From assembly GCF_030272615.1 (NCBI RefSeq), contig NC_081411.1, positions 41,219,140 through 41,283,139 of the forward strand: a stretch of 64,000 bases of DNA, written 5' to 3'. Below the pieces are notes generated by a model. It saw only the letters and a program-made list of their open reading frames with translations. It ran no database searches and was not told the origin of the DNA. This DNA is from Cryptomeria japonica (taxonomy: Eukaryota > Streptophyta > Pinopsida > Cupressales > Cupressaceae). Shown in pieces: positions 10,841 through 23,928 of the stretch (positions are counted from its first letter, which is position 1; each line of letters begins with the position of its first letter). A program made the position numbers and the translations under genes.

Positions 10841-12320
10841 TCACTTTGATGGGGTCAGAGGAAAACCAAGGTGGTCCACCTCTTCCTGAGAAGTCCAAGA
10901 TGAATCTTCAACTGGTATGTTCTTCCATTTCACAAGATACTCCTTGTACTGACTACGTCGGGTACTATGCCCAATCATGTTGTCCAAAATGTCTTCAATC
11001 TGATCTGGTTCCTTCTGGGGCAACTGTTTCTCCAAGTCTGCAATACTGTCTTCACTAGATTCTGATTCATGATACTAATGTGGATCTGCAATGTTGAATA
11101 TAGGTGAAATACTCAAACTATCCGGTAGCTCTACTTCATATGCATTTCCGGAACTAAATTTCCTCAAGATCTTGCAAGGTCCAAACTTCTTCATCTGCAA
11201 CTTGTTATAGGTTCCAAGTGGAGATCTCTCTTTTCTTAGATACACCATCACTTCATCACCCACTTCGATTCCTTATGTCTTCTCTTCTCATCTTCTTTCT
11301 CCTTATACTTGTTGTTCATTTCCTCCAAATGTTGCTTAACCTGAATATGTAAGGCCTTCATATGATATGCAAATTCTTCAGCCTCTACACTCTGCTTGTC
11401 TTCATTACTGATATCTCTCAATTCTGATATACCTCTAAGGTATACTCTGGTAACAATCTCAAAAGGTGTTCTTCTGATACTCTTGTTTACTGAATTATTG
11501 TAGGCAAACTCTGCTTGTGCAAGAATTAAATCCCAACTTCTGGTTTTCTCTCCTACTAAGCATCTCAACAAATTTACCAAGCTCTTGTTTACTACCTCTG
11601 TTTGTCCATCGGTCTATGGGTGAAATGTATAACTGTACTCCAAATGTGTCTTCATCTTCTTCCAAAGTGTTCTCCAAAAATAACCAACAAACTTAGTGTC
11701 TCTGTTTGAAACTATGCTCTTAGGTAATCCATGTAATCTCACCACTTCCTTGAAAAATAGGTCAGCTATATGTACTGCATCTGATGTTTTCTTACAAGAT
11801 ATAAATGATCCATCTTCGAGAATCTATCCACCACCACAAATATAGAATAATTTCCTCTTTGTGTCTTAGACAATCCAAGTATGAAATCCATTCTTATATC
11901 CTTCCAAGGTCTTTCCAGTACTGTCAAAGGTTTATACAATCCCACATTCTAACTACCACCTTTTGCAACTTGACAAACTTGACAACTCTACACAAATTTC
12001 TTGACATCCTTATGAATCTGAGGCCAAAAGTAATGTTCACTCACCAATGCTACTATTTTGTCAATAACAAAGTACCCAACTAATCCTCCACTATGTTTTT
12101 CTTTTACTAGATCCTCTCTCATAGAACTCTTAGGTATACACAAATGAACTCCTCTGAACAATATCCCATCCTAAATGAAATAATCTAGCCACTAACTTCT
12201 GTCCACCATAACCATTTCTCTACATGCTTTCCAAGGTTCTACAAAATCCAGGTCATTAGCGTACAAGGTCTTCAACTCCTCAAATCCTACTACTGTCACC
12301 CTCATCTTTGTTAGAAAATT
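10841..12320 (-). pseudogene. Integrase and chromodomain of element B
   Basis: Minus-strand segments include the zinc-binding Cys pair near 11985, the core beginning DIRMDF (first catalytic Asp kept), the LLRCLVGEK / AEFAYNNSVN region at 11480-11580 and a basic C-terminal domain near 11080-11260. The chromodomain at 10841-11035 is well preserved (KEYLVKWKN ... SSWTS) and ends at a natural TGA (10843-10841). Chromodomains direct chromovirus integration toward heterochromatin. Several stops and frame changes separate these pieces. Confidence 0.82.
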
Positions 12321-14180
12321 TATTTTTTTACTTAATGCATCAACAAGTTTGTTTGACTTTCCACTTCTATGCTTCAACATAAAGGTATAACTCTACAAAA
12401 GTTCTACCCATCTCATATGTCTCTTATTCAACTTACTTTATTTTTTCAAATACTAAGGCTTGATGATCAATATACAACACAAACTCCTTAAGCAACAGAT
12501 AATGTCTCCACTTCTTCAAAGCTTGAACTATGGCATAAAATTCCTAATCATACACTGAATATCTCCTCCTGGCATCATTCAAATTTTTATTGAAATAAGC
12601 TACTTCTCTCCCTTACTGACTTAATACTACTCCATTTGCATTCTCACTTGCATCACAGTCTACTTGAAATACCTTGTTGAAATCCGGTAAAGCCAACACA
12701 AGCTACTTAGTCACCTTTTGTTTCAAAAATTCAAAACTCTTATTTGCTTTGGTTGTTTACTTGAATTCTTTTTATCTCCTCTCATTGTCTCAGTCATAGG
12801 GTTAAAAACTAAATTGAAATTTCTGATAAACTTCCGATAGAAACTAGCCAATCCATGAAATGATCTTACCTCTCCAATGCTTTCCGATGTAGGCCATTCA
12901 ATAATTGCTTTTACCTTTTCAAGGTCAATCTTCAATCCATCCACAAATATCACAAATCCCAAATAGACTAATTCTTCTTTCATGAAACTACACTTTTTTA
13001 AGGTTTATCAGTAACTTCTCTTCTCTCAACCTCTACAAAAATTGTCTTAAATGCAACAAATGCTCCTCTATTGTTTTATTGAAAATTAAAATGTCATCCA
13101 AATATACAATAACAAATTTACCCAAGAATTTATTCAATACCTCATTCATCAACCTCATGAAAGTACTTGATGCATTAGTCAACCCAAAAGTCATCACCAA
13201 CCATTCATACAATCCTTCATTTATCTTGAATGTTGTCTTCCACTCATCTCCTTCTCTGATTCTGATATGATCATATCCACTCTTCAAATCTATCTTTGAG
13301 TAGTATTTGGCTCTACTTAGGCAATCCATTATGTCTTATATCCTAGGTAAAGGAAACTGGTACTTTACTGTGATCTTGTTTATTGCTCTGGAATCAGTAC
13401 ACATCCTCCATTCTCCATTCTTTTTAGGTGCTAACGTTGTTGGTACTGCACGGGGACTCAAACTTTCTCTAATCAAACCTTTCTTCAATAATTCATGCAC
13501 TTGTATATTCAACTCTTCATTCTTCGTCGATGTCATCTGGTGTGCAGCTTTGTTGGGCAAACTAGCTCTGGGAATCAGGCCCATGCAATGACTGATACTC
13601 CTCATAGGTGTTAATCCATCAGACAAAGTATCTAAAATGATGTCTTCATACTCTGTCAACAACTCCCTTATCTCCTTCGGTTGTCCTTCATGCTCTGGGT
13701 TCTTAGTCTTCTTAGAAACTAAGGCAAAACACACATTCTCATGTCTCATTTCATCCACCAAACAGATTCTAGCATCCATACAAACTTCACTCTTTAGGGG
13801 CTCCTCTAAGGGTAACAAGTTTTGTTTCATCCCATTCGTTAAAATAATGTATATGTTCTTTCTCCCATCATGTATTGCCTATCTATCAAACTGCCAAGGT
13901 CTACCCAACAAAATGTGACAAATATCCATAGCCATAATAACACACAAAACTTCATCATGATAATTTCCGATTTTCAATTTCACCAAGCATTTCTCACTCA
14001 CTAACAACTTATGAGCATCCTGAATCCATGTTATCTGATAAGGCTTAGGGTATTTCAATCTTTCCAACTTCAATTTATTCACCACTTCTTCTAAAACAAG
14101 ATTATCTTAACTACCACTATCAATAAATACTTTACAACACTTATTGGATACCTTACATCTAGTATTGAACAAATTTCTCC
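12320..14180 (-). pseudogene. Protease, RT and RNase H of element B
   Basis: Reading on the minus strand, the protease shows IDSGS near 14120 and ILLGRPWQFDR just before a TAG (13881-13879). RT follows with [31 protein letters not shown] and the catalytic YLDD box near 13105. Stops at 14184-14182, 13881-13879, 13338-13336 and 13035-13033 fall at Gln-like positions. A TAA at 14109-14107 falls where Ser or Thr is usual. A one-base loss in an A-run near 12996 shifts the frame before FMKEELVYLGF. RNase H (DCDAS near 12650, KKWRHYLL near 12510) carries further stops. Confidence 0.85.
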
Positions 14181-15308
14181 TCTACAAGGGCTCTTCATCT
14201 TCTTTGGTATGACATAGGGCTCTCCTCATCATCAACAATTCTCCATCTTCTGGTTTATTAGCTGATCCAGTGAGGCTTTCTTCTACCAAGGTTTTTCTCC
14301 CCTGTGGTCTCCATCTTCTTACATTCGAAAGTACGATGTCCTTCTCCTCCACACTTAAAGAAAGTTCCTTTAAACACTCTCTTTTCTTGTCTTCTAACAT
14401 ATTTTCCAAAACCATCATTCTGGTAACCATCAGGTTCTCTTCTCCGGTAGAAATTATTGTCATCCTTTAGGTTCCTATTCCTCTGGAATATCCTATTCCT
14501 CCTTGAAATCTTTCTCCAGAAAACCTTCCACCTCTTCCTCTCTGTCTCTTCTCATGTCTTTTGTTCAACTTCTATTATGCTTTTAGGGCATATTGGTAAG
14601 CTTCTTCAACACTCTACAACTTGATCAAACTGAGTTCATCTTGTATAGACATCTGGAATCCATTCAAATTTTTTGCAACTTGTTCAATCTCATCATGGAC
14701 ATGTCCAGATTTGATATTCAACTTGTAGAATGCTTTGGTATACTCCTCCACACTAGATTCTTTCTGCTTCAAGTTTTGTAACTTCCAGAACAGATTCACT
14801 TGATAATCAACTAGCACAAAATTTAATTTTAGCTTGGCAACCATCCACTCCCATGTTTTGATCTTCTCTTTACCTCTTCTCTATCTATCAACCGGCAAAT
14901 GTTCCCACCAAAGAGATGCATGACCTTTCAACCCAGAACAGGCATATTTCACTTTTCTTTCTCTTGCGGTGTTCTCAAAATCAAAATAGTTCTCCATCTC
15001 AGAGATCAAAATTCATCTGAATCTAACTTTCCATCATACTCTGGTGGGGTAAAATGTGGTTTGGTATTATCTCTACTCAAAACCCTCAAGAACCTCTCTT
15101 CATCTGGATCAATCACCTGTGGGTTTGCTACTTATTCTGTCAGTGCTTCTTCATCTTCTTCATCTTCGCTCACATATTCAATATGTTGGCCTCTTCTCTA
15201 GGTTGTCTCAATGACTTCTAATCGGGCTGCAATTCCCCTCAACAATTCCATCATAGCAGGGTCTACATTCCCATGCACTCCATCATTCCTATTTCCTCTT
15301 TGGGCCAT
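14180..15308 (-). pseudogene. gag of element B
   Basis: The probable start ATG (15308-15306) gives MAQRGNRND. The frame continues through an acidic stretch, a Gag core with SLWWEHLP near 14910, and LINLKQ-type helical sequence (ORF at 14844-14614). A basic Arg/Gly segment leads to a zinc-knuckle-like CGGEGHRTFEC near 14320, whose first Cys position appears to be Phe. Stops include TAG after VETT, TAG after PVDR and TAG after LIKL, all at Gln-compatible codons. A frameshift lies near 15005. The product would be the particle protein. Confidence 0.78.
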
Positions 15309-15403
15309 CTTCACACCAGTCCTCTACAGCTGCAGGTCAGATCCACAATCCGCCACCCCACAACAAAATCTTCAAGACAACGCAATATCCAGAACAAAAT
15401 CTC

Positions 15404-15415
15404 ACTCTGATATAA
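15404..15415 (-). other. Degenerate primer-binding site of element B
   Basis: On the minus strand this reads TTATATCAGAGT, three differences from TGGTATCAGAGC. It sits 5 bases inside the LTR edge, the expected spacing. At two of the changed positions G has become A or T. Confidence 0.65.
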
Positions 15416-15420
15416 CTTGG

Positions 15421-16200
15421 TGTAGTCACTGGTTAGGAGAGACCTCAAAGAGATCAATCCAAATTGGGTAGCAAGAGTAAACACAATGGAAACAAGAGGA
15501 TATGATGGAGACAATGAAGAAATGAATGAATTATATCATGAAAACTAATTACAAATAATTAGTAATATCCAAATTACAAAATTCGGCTCACTAGCTTGCT
15601 CATACATGCTCAATTACAGAATTAGTCAACTCCGGACCTCTAAATCTTATCATATATCTTCTATATTCTTTCTGATGATTTATGATGCTTAATTATATTG
15701 ATTTATATGGTCTAGAGGGATCCAGTCAGCCCAAGAAGAATCAAACAATGGCGAACAAGATGAAACATGCCAAAACCACCATGTCATCCTTCTCCAAGGA
15801 AAATCCTCCAGAAAATCCAAAGGATGAAGTGCGGATCAAAGGGAAGGTCGGCCACACACCAAGGAACATTGGAAAAATTTGTCGAGGCTTCACAAGCTAC
15901 AAAAAGGATCTACAAGATTCGCTAAGAGGAAATAGGTCCAAGCGGCTTCGATGTTCTAAGCCAGAAAATTGTCTTAGAATCCAAAAGCGATAACTTGCCA
16001 AAAAATAATCCAAATGTCCCATGGTTTAGGAATAAAAAAGATAATCATGTTCGCAAGGAAAATCTAGCTCCGCAAGATTTGGTGAGAAAATGCAAGGAAA
16101 TGCATAAATAACTGTTGAAACTGCAAAACAGAAAACAAACTAAAAAGAAATGTTTTTGGTTGATGCAAGATTTCCAAGAACCAGGGATGCTCTTGCATCA
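15421..16200 (-). repeat. 5' LTR of element B (780 bp)
   Basis: On the plus strand it begins TGTAGTCACTGG and ends CTTGCATCA. The PBS adjoins its left edge, which fixes the minus orientation. The homologous part of 10163-10808 differs by scattered substitutions. Confidence 0.88.
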
Positions 16201-17400
16201 TAATTTTATGCAATAAAGTACATCGAGTTATGAAAGCTGCAACTCAATAAATGAAAATTGAATCCTTGAAAAGAGAAAAGATTGAAACACTATCCTTACC
16301 TCCCAAGCATGTAGATGGGAATAAGAAGGCTATTATGTTGCTAGCCAAGTATGATTACACATGAAATTTTACCATGATGAATGAAAAAAATCCCCCAAAA
16401 GAAAATATACTAATGTTATTTAATGAGGAACAACATAATAGGTGAAGTCACAAGTGCTAATGTGATACCTTCTCATTTGGATTGAGAAAAAGCATGTGAT
16501 TCGATGTAAGATGAATAAGATCCTTGTAACATAAATATTGAACATGTTGTTTAAAAGCTTTGCAATCACTTAGAGAATGACAATAACTATGATGAAACAA
16601 ACAATGTGTATTACCATCACTTGGCTTGGGATTCTTTGAAAAATGTTTTAAGGGGAGCTTGATGTTTTTATCATATTTGAGTTTCTAGAAGATTCTTTTT
16701 GCTATTTTCAAACGATCCTTGATAGAGATAGGCTTTGTTTCTTGTTGAGTAGGAGGAGAAGGCTTAGAGAAAACAACTAATAAAGGAGGAAAGGATTTTT
16801 ATCATAAACCTCATTAAAATTGGTTGTGTAAGTACATGTTGAAGGGCAAAAGGGATGAATAGATGAAGAAGGAAGATCCTTTGTAGGGAGATTCTTATTT
16901 CTTTCATCACTATTCATATCCACTTTTTTGGGTTGGGAAGAAGTATATGAAGCATCATCTTAACTCAATGTTATGTTAGGAGATAAATCATGAATAAAAT
17001 GTATAACATCATCTTGTCTCAAAATATGTTGATGATTAAGGTAAGCTCTTAGAGAATAAGGAGGATCTAGAGTGATATATGTACTAAGATTAACACACTT
17101 ACCTTGTCCATCTTGCACCAAAGTACCTTTGTGAGAAGAAGATTCATCATCACTCTTCAATGTTGTATCTCCATTGGAGAGAACATTGATGCATTAATTA
17201 TTTCCTCATGAATAAAAGACACTCTAGGAGAGGTACAAGTATTATTAATTTCAATACCATCCCTAAGATTAGCAAGGGTTCCATTCGAAACATCTACCAA
17301 AGCTTTTATGAAATCCAAATATTCTATTAACCTCTTTAAAAATATCATCATAGAGCCACGTGAAATATGTTTGAAAGCTTTGAGAAATCAATTTAATTTG
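16201..17400 (-). pseudogene. Decayed gag-like sequence
   Basis: On the minus strand, around 16540-16625, there is a His/Cys motif of the type THCLFHHSYCHSLSDC followed by KAFKQHVQYL. It resembles the C-terminal zinc motif of plant Ty3/gypsy Gag proteins. Open segments at 17160-16960 and 17351-17157 on the same strand may be further parts but are in different frames. No LTRs were assigned. Confidence 0.4.
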
Positions 17401-18860
17401 AGAAAAATATTTGAACCTTCATAATGCCATACATTAAAGTTGTATGAATGAGTTTAAACAACATGAAGTGAAAGAAGCTATTATCCAACACATGATTTTG
17501 ATAATAATAATAATAAGTAATGTAATCACATGTGAAATAGCAAACCAATCAAATTTTGTAAATTTCATTATGAAAAATTAGTTTTGAAAACACCCAATCA
17601 TATATATGAAAATTATTAGAAGCATAAGGTTCACCAAAATATAATGGTGAGAGGTTTTCACCAGTTTAGCCATGTAAACAAGGAATGAGCCTACTTCTAA
17701 CTCTGATTACATAAAAGAGGAATAAAATCAATAGATTCAACCTCAATTGTATGAAAAGGGTTGAATGTTGATTGATTTATATTCTTGCATTGTTTTAGTT
17801 GAAAATGAACTATGGAAATATGTAAATTAAATGCAATATCTAGGGCTAAGGATGTGAAATTTATAGTAATCAACACTAACAGTCAGTCTTAGATCATATA
17901 TGTGTAAGGTGGTGAAATAAGGAATTAACAAATTAGACTAGTTAAGGCACTAATTTCATGGGACCAACTTACATTAAGGGGGATTGAATTCAATTGATCC
18001 AAACCTAAAAGGACTAAATACAAATTAGATTAATCCTCCTTGTTTGAGTTGAAATTATATTTGAATTCGGTTTGAACTGCAATGCTAGATATAGGACAAT
18101 CAATGATAATTTGACATAAAATAATAATAATAGTAAGTTCTAGATGTCATGCAAAGATATAAACTTGAATATGAGGATGGGAAATAGACCATAACCTGTG
18201 ATAGAAAATTTGGGCTGAATTGTTAAGACCGGGAGGTGTGGGGCAACCTCGTCCTTTGAATGTTAGATGTAGACAAACTAAATCTTTTTTGGAAAATGCT
18301 GATGCAAAAAATCTCCTATCGAAATCTCATCATAAATTCTCAAGACTAGGTAGTGTGAGTTAACCCTATCCTCCACTTTTCGTGCCTTCAAAATCTAGAT
18401 TTGATTGTTGTCATCTATTATACTGAATTCTTAGCTCGTGAACCTTGAGTTAACTTCCTGCATATTGAATGATGGAATTTATTTGTTGATGGGAGATTGA
18501 TTAGGTCAAACCACAGTTTAGGAATTAATCTTGAAATTGAAACAAAAATTGAACTTGGAAATGGAATTGATGTGGAGGAAGCTTGCTTGAATCCTCATAT
18601 GAGGATTTAGGATGCCACATAAAATATCTTTATAGAATGTTGATCGTGGATGCCATCATGAATCCTTGAACTTCACTTGACCTCTCCTTCATTGCTTGAT
18701 GAATGCTTGATTGCTTTCTCACATAAACTTGAATTTGCTAGAGTGCAATTGAGATCTTGATAGAGGTTCATGTATTGAGAGTTTACCAAATGAGGGGAGG
18801 TAGGCTTGCTTTTATACCTAATCGTGTCTTAATTATTTGAATTTTTGGAGTAGGCCGACA
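17401..18860. repeat. Old repeat, related to 19.2-20.15 kb
   Basis: No coding region seen. The stretch 18230-18860 shares phrases and order with 19245-20150, such as a GGGGCAACCT(C/T)GTCCT run, a TTAGGTCAAACCACA run and a short TATA-like segment. This suggests two old copies of one noncoding repeat, probably LTR-derived. Confidence 0.45.
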
Positions 18861-19244
18861 TGGATCTAGATTTCTCACCCACAAGAAGTTACCATTGAGG
18901 GGTCCAAATTTGGGCCCTTTTTGGGAGAACCATGTTACCTAGGGTGTCTTGGTCTTGTCAATAAAGACTCAAACTTGAACCAAAGTTGGAGAAAGAGTTG
19001 AAAATACAAATTCCAGGATGGTATGGGCGGAATCAAAGAAGGTACAAATCATTGAATGCTAGAATGCAAGATGAATCCTAGGTAAGGACAAAATTGTATA
19101 GAGATACAATTTACAATGCTACAATATGAATATATAATGTACATATCTGGGAATGGGAAGCAAAGAGGATCTTGCGTCTAAAAATTTGGGCTTAGAACTA
19201 GAGGGAAATGGTGTCTAAGGCATTCTTATCCATGGAGTATCATA

Positions 19245-19692
19245 TGTGGATAAAAAAATTTCTTTTTGGTATCAGGATGTTGTTCTAAGTATTTCCCTGA
19301 ACTTTCATAAAAAAAGTGTTAGATAGTGGTGCTTGGGGCAACCTTGTCCTCTAATTTTTGCCTCTGCCAAAGATAGTTTTGTGTATCTTACTTTGCTCTT
19401 CCCAAATCTGTATCTATTTTCTTAAGATCATGTCACTAGCACATAGAAAGGAGGAAAATATTTTCTTAAGATCATGTGGATAACAAATTGTCTTTTCGGT
19501 ATCAGGATGTTGTTCTAAGTATTTCCCTAAACTTTCATCAAAAAAGTGTTAGATAGTGGTGCTTGGGGTGACCTTGTCCTCTAATTTTTGCCTCTGCAAA
19601 AGATAGTTCTGTGTGTCTTACTTTGCTCTTCCCAAATATGTATCTATTTTCTTAAGATCATATCACTAGCAAATAGAAAGGAGGAAAATAGA
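19245..19692 (+). repeat. Tandem duplication, about 230-bp period
   Basis: ATCAGGATGTTGTTCTAAG occurs at 19271 and 19501, and the surrounding ~190 bp (through AGAAAGGAGGAAAATA) match closely. The copies differ by scattered substitutions, so this is an old local duplication inside the dispersed repeat. Confidence 0.85.
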
Positions 19693-19912
19693 GTTGTTGA
19701 TAGGGGTTTGCTTAGGTCAAACCACAATTTTGGAAATGACCCCATAATTGAATTGAAATTGAAAGGAAAACTCTAAAGTAAAATGTTCAATATTATACCT
19801 TAAGGTTGTTGAATTTAATGATGGTTGATGATGTAGTGCTCTTTGAATGTGATCACAAGTGTTGATATAATAACATGACATGATAAGACATAAATGAATC
19901 ATTCATAAAAAT

Positions 19913-20135
19913 ATGCTTACATGGAGATTGTTGCAACTTGTTACTCCATAATGCTCAAATCTAAAGAATAATTGAAGAATATGGTAGAATAAAATGTTGC
20001 CTTAATACTTGAAGATGATTTGGATATGATAGAATGCTTGTGATAAGAAAATATATTGGAAGAATGATCTTATATAGGGCTCTCAAGTTATTTCGTAAAG
20101 TAGGCTGATCTCCAACACTCATATGGAGATATCAA
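19913..20135 (+). repeat. Dispersed repeat, copy 2
   Basis: Same orientation and content as 8930-9150. It is followed by ordinary low-complexity sequence up to the LTR-like element at 20522. Confidence 0.65.
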
Positions 20136-20521
20136 AATTGAGATCCAATTGGTGGTAATTGGGCACTAACATATTCAAATTTGGGATTAGATTGGAGGGA
20201 CAAGGGTGCCCAAAATGCCCCTGTCCAGGGCAAGGATTCCCTAAGCACCCTTATCCACCCAAAATAGGATGAATCAAGCGTGAATCAGGTGCACTCAGTC
20301 CCAAGATAGAGGTTTAGATCACCATGTAAACATATGACATTAGTTTTATAGCATAAAGTTTGGAAATAGGCTTGGATACGAGTTAGAAGAAAATGAACTA
20401 AGGCAAGGGCACAAAAAGCAGTGCAAAATTGTACAAGGTTACAATTTACGACACTATAATATGCAATATGTATAGACCATGTAGCAAGAAAATTACACAA
20501 AACCATGTAAAATCAAACACA

Positions 20522-21477
20522 TGTTGGCAATTGACACTCATCCGTTGATTTACGATGATTGATTTATGGTTTAGGGTTGTCATTGATGGAAAATCTTCTT
20601 GGAGATTCGATCTGGTGGTTGTGATTCTTCTTATCCAGAAGTAGGAGTTAACCAGTTAATCGGGGTTATTTCTATAAAGTTTTGGTCCAAAAAGATTTCT
20701 AATAATTGTTGTGATTTTGGTGACTAATTTCGAGGTGAAAATGATGAGGCCAACATTGGTGAATCATTTTGGAAAATTGTTTTGGTCTTGTGATATGTTT
20801 TGTTAGAGATTGAAGCCGACTTGAAGATACACGTTACATTTTTGATACTTGACTTGGAGGAGATTATTTTTGATATGACTAGATATATAAGATTGAATTG
20901 GTGATTGTTTTTTGTAGTATTACTTTTGTGGTGATCCATTTTGGTGTGATTGAGTGCAATGACATGCACATTTGATTCCCAGGTGATCTGGTAGCTAACT
21001 AAGACATAAATAGAGCATATTGCAGAGCGAGTACAGTCAAAGATCTTGTGCTTAGCCAAAACTCATTTTTGCATTATTAGATGCTATTTCAGAGTTCTTT
21101 AATTGTATTTCCTCACCATAATTAAATTGTAAGTTAGTGAGACTTCTTTGAAGGTTGTAGCCTTTCGGGTCATTGTAATTGAGCAGTGAGCTCTAGGAAG
21201 TGAGCCTGAATGCAAGTGCATTCCCCATCTATGTAATATTTTATGTACTCCTGGTCATAGTATATAAATATTGTGGGTTCTAGCCCCACCATGGTTTTTC
21301 CCTTTCCATGTTTCCATGTAAAAATTCTGGTGTTGTGCATTTGTGGTTTATTTATTGCTTGCCTATGTTCTTTATTGTTATGCATTGCTAACTAGTGGAT
21401 AAAGAATAAGTTTTTGAGTATGATCTCTGACAGAACACTGATTCACCCTCTCAGTGTTCCTTAATTCTAAAAACAAA
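20522..21477 (+). repeat. Copia-type LTR-like remnant
   Basis: Begins TGTTGGCAATTGACACTC and ends after a GATTCACCCTCTCAGTGTTC run, with a CACCATGGTTTTTCCCTTT segment and a CTGGTGTTGTGC motif between. The order of these motifs parallels 22980-23437. No PBS or coding region follows, so this is a solo or truncated LTR. No convincing target duplication. Confidence 0.6.
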
Positions 21478-23928
21478 TTCACAACAAGGTCATCAAAAAA
21501 CATAAATGAAATGAATAAATTAAACAATCAAACCATCCAAGATCCTTTGACAAAGGCCTCGTTGCTCCTTATTTATCATCTAATTATGCTAGTATGTTGG
21601 ATCAATCCATTATGAAACTCATATGAAGCAAAGTAAAAAGCAGGATAGGCAAGAATACATGAAGATTTATAAGTATATGATTCAAGAGAATGATAGCATA
21701 AATGTAGACTGCTAAGATGTCAAAATGAGGAAACAAGAGCCCAATTTATAGACTTTGAGATCACATTGAATGAGCAATATCAACTCAATTCAACAATTGA
21801 GATTTCGTGCAAGAATGAGTTAAAAGGAAAATTACCATTAGAAGTGAAGACAAAAAGGTGTTAAATCAAAAAGAAAATGGAAGTTTATCCATTTAAACTC
21901 GAATGAGGTGGAATTAATAGTTTAAAATTATTAATTCCAATCATGACTCAAATTAGCCAATTAATATATACAAATAATAATTATGGGAAAAAGGTGAAAG
22001 AATAAATAAATATTCATTTATTTATTCAAAATGGAGGACATGCTAGTAAGAAAGGGGATTGATTAATTATTTAATCAATCAACCTAGGGGAAATGATTTG
22101 AATAATTTAAGATAACAACCTTGTTGGACATTACTGCTGCTAGGATATGTTGTTGTCATTGATGTCAACATATTCCTGTGATTTATTATTTTGGTGATTA
22201 CAGATTGGTTTATTGGGATCATGGTTTGGTGTATGGAGTATTTCTAGTATAATTACATCTTTCTGTATTGGTTTCAGTAATCCTAAAAGCCTAATTGATC
22301 ATATCATATGATCTGGGTTGCAGTTGTTTTTCTAATCAGTTCTTTGCACAATTCAGTATATTCCGGTGTGATCAGATCTTGAGCTAAGATTTTTGGAGAT
22401 TATTTGGGATGGTCTTGTGTATCTTCATTTCAGATGGTTCATGAATTGGTACTCCACAAGTTATCTTTCTTCGTGATAGCTATTGTTGATTGAGTGTTAT
22501 TGATTTTCAAATATTGATCGATGAAGATTTGATAAGTGGTGTTGGTGCAACTATTGTTGATGATTCTAACATGTTTGCTGGTGTTTCCTAATTGTTTCCT
22601 ATTTGTTTTGACGATCCACATTAATCATTGTGCAAGTTTTTGGTGATTTTGCTGATCCGGTGACGTTCTTCATGTTATGCAGTTTTCTTGATGATGTAGT
22701 GTGTTGTGATTGATCTTGGCATGATTGCTGGTGGATAAGAGCATTTGGAAATTTCATGTTATATCATGTATACCATTATATTGGTCCAGTGGTCGATCTT
22801 TGTATCATATGATGTAATTTTGTAATTGTGAGTTGAGGGTTTAGTCGAACTTGTTGCCAATGTTGATGAATTGTATAAATAGGTGATATTGTCATGTAAG
22901 TTGGGTATTGAGGTTGTGTCTGCATTAATAGAGAGTGATGTATGTGTGAACAAGGGATTCATCTTTCGGTATGGTGTATTGAGCAGAGATTGGTGTTGCA
23001 GAGTAGACAAATGTGCTTAACCAGAACTATCATCGGGCATTAGCAGATGCTATTATTGCAGTTCATTCCTTTTGGATTGTAGTTTAAATCTTGTTGCAAG
23101 TCAGTGAGACTTCACTGAGGGTTGTAGCCTTCCAGGTTATTATATCTTGAGCAATGAGCTCTAGGCAGTGTGCCTGAATGCATGTGCATTCCCCATTGAA
23201 ATATTTTCACGTACTATTGCAGAGTATCATCTTATTGTGGGTAGGTTCCCACCGTGGTTTTTCCCTTAACTAGGTTTTCCACATCAAAATCTTGGTGTTG
23301 TGTGTTGTGCTATCAGTTTTCTTATCTTTGTTGTTGTTGCAGTTTATCAGATCTGTGTTTGTGGTTGAGTTTGTAGATCTGGTGAAAATTGATTCACCCC
23401 CCACTCTCTCTTTTTTCCTTCATTGTTGTTGCCAACACAACTGATTGTTGAATTAAGCCCTAATAGTGATGATTGATTTACTAATAATTGATAAAAAATA
23501 ATTGCAATTGACTAAGGTTGATAACAAAGTAGGACAAAAGATCGAAAAGATCCCAGTGATAATGATTTTGATAAGAGATTGATAAGATCGATTGATAAAG
23601 TGTCATGAAATGTTGATAGAGTGTCATAGAGGACTAATTGAAATGGATTGATAAAGAGGTTGATAATTAACAATTGATTAATTTTCAACAAAGAGGGAAT
23701 TAATTGTAATGAGACCAACTCGAATGATTTGAAAATGATAAAATGACAATCATAATAATCTAGGACCAAATGTGAACGAATGAGACCGATTAGGGTTGGA
23801 TTTGAAATGAACTAAAACCAGAGGAATGCCACAATATCAACATGTGATGAAGATCAAATACGACATAGGATACATGTTAAAAATTAGGTTAGCGACGTAG
23901 GAGTGATGACTAATTTTAAGTGTCTACA
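21478..23928 (-). repeat. Reversed gypsy-type LTR interrupted by a copia-type solo LTR
   Basis: On the minus strand the sequence from 23928 reads TGTAGACACTTAAAATTAGTC. It matches the start of the LTR at 41070 for over 100 bp (CTAACCTAATTT, TGTCRYATTTGAT). AT-rich palindromes near 21998-22020 (AATAAATATTCATTTATTTA) resemble those in the 51937 LTR. The left boundary is not determined. The 1.3-kb interval 22122-23437 is a later insertion. Confidence 0.6.
22122..23437 (+). repeat. Copia-type solo LTR (1316 bp)
   Basis: Begins TGTTGGACATTACTGCTGC and ends GTTGTTGCCAACA, an inverted TGTTGG..CCAACA pair. It carries the conserved U5-side order CACCGTGGTTTTTCCC, GTTTTCCACA, TTGGTGTTGTG and GATTCACCCCCC. 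It is flanked by CAACCT on the left and CAACT on the right, probably a 5-bp duplication with one inserted base. No internal region remains, so recombination between LTRs is the simplest origin. Confidence 0.75.

Larger units (their letters stand above)
10163..16200 (-). mobile_element. Element B: Ty3/gypsy chromovirus on the minus strand, decayed, left LTR truncated
   Basis: Direct repeats at 10163-10808 and 15421-16200 flank an antisense gag-pol. The intact LTR runs from TGTAGTCACT (15421) to GCATCA (16200), which on the minus strand is TG..CA. The left copy lacks about 145 bp at its outer end. A degenerate initiator-Met PBS adjoins the right LTR. Domain order on the minus strand is gag, protease, RT, RNase H, integrase, chromodomain, so this is a second chromovirus. 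It is distinct from element A in sequence and LTR length. Many stops and several frameshifts make it inactive. Confidence 0.9.
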
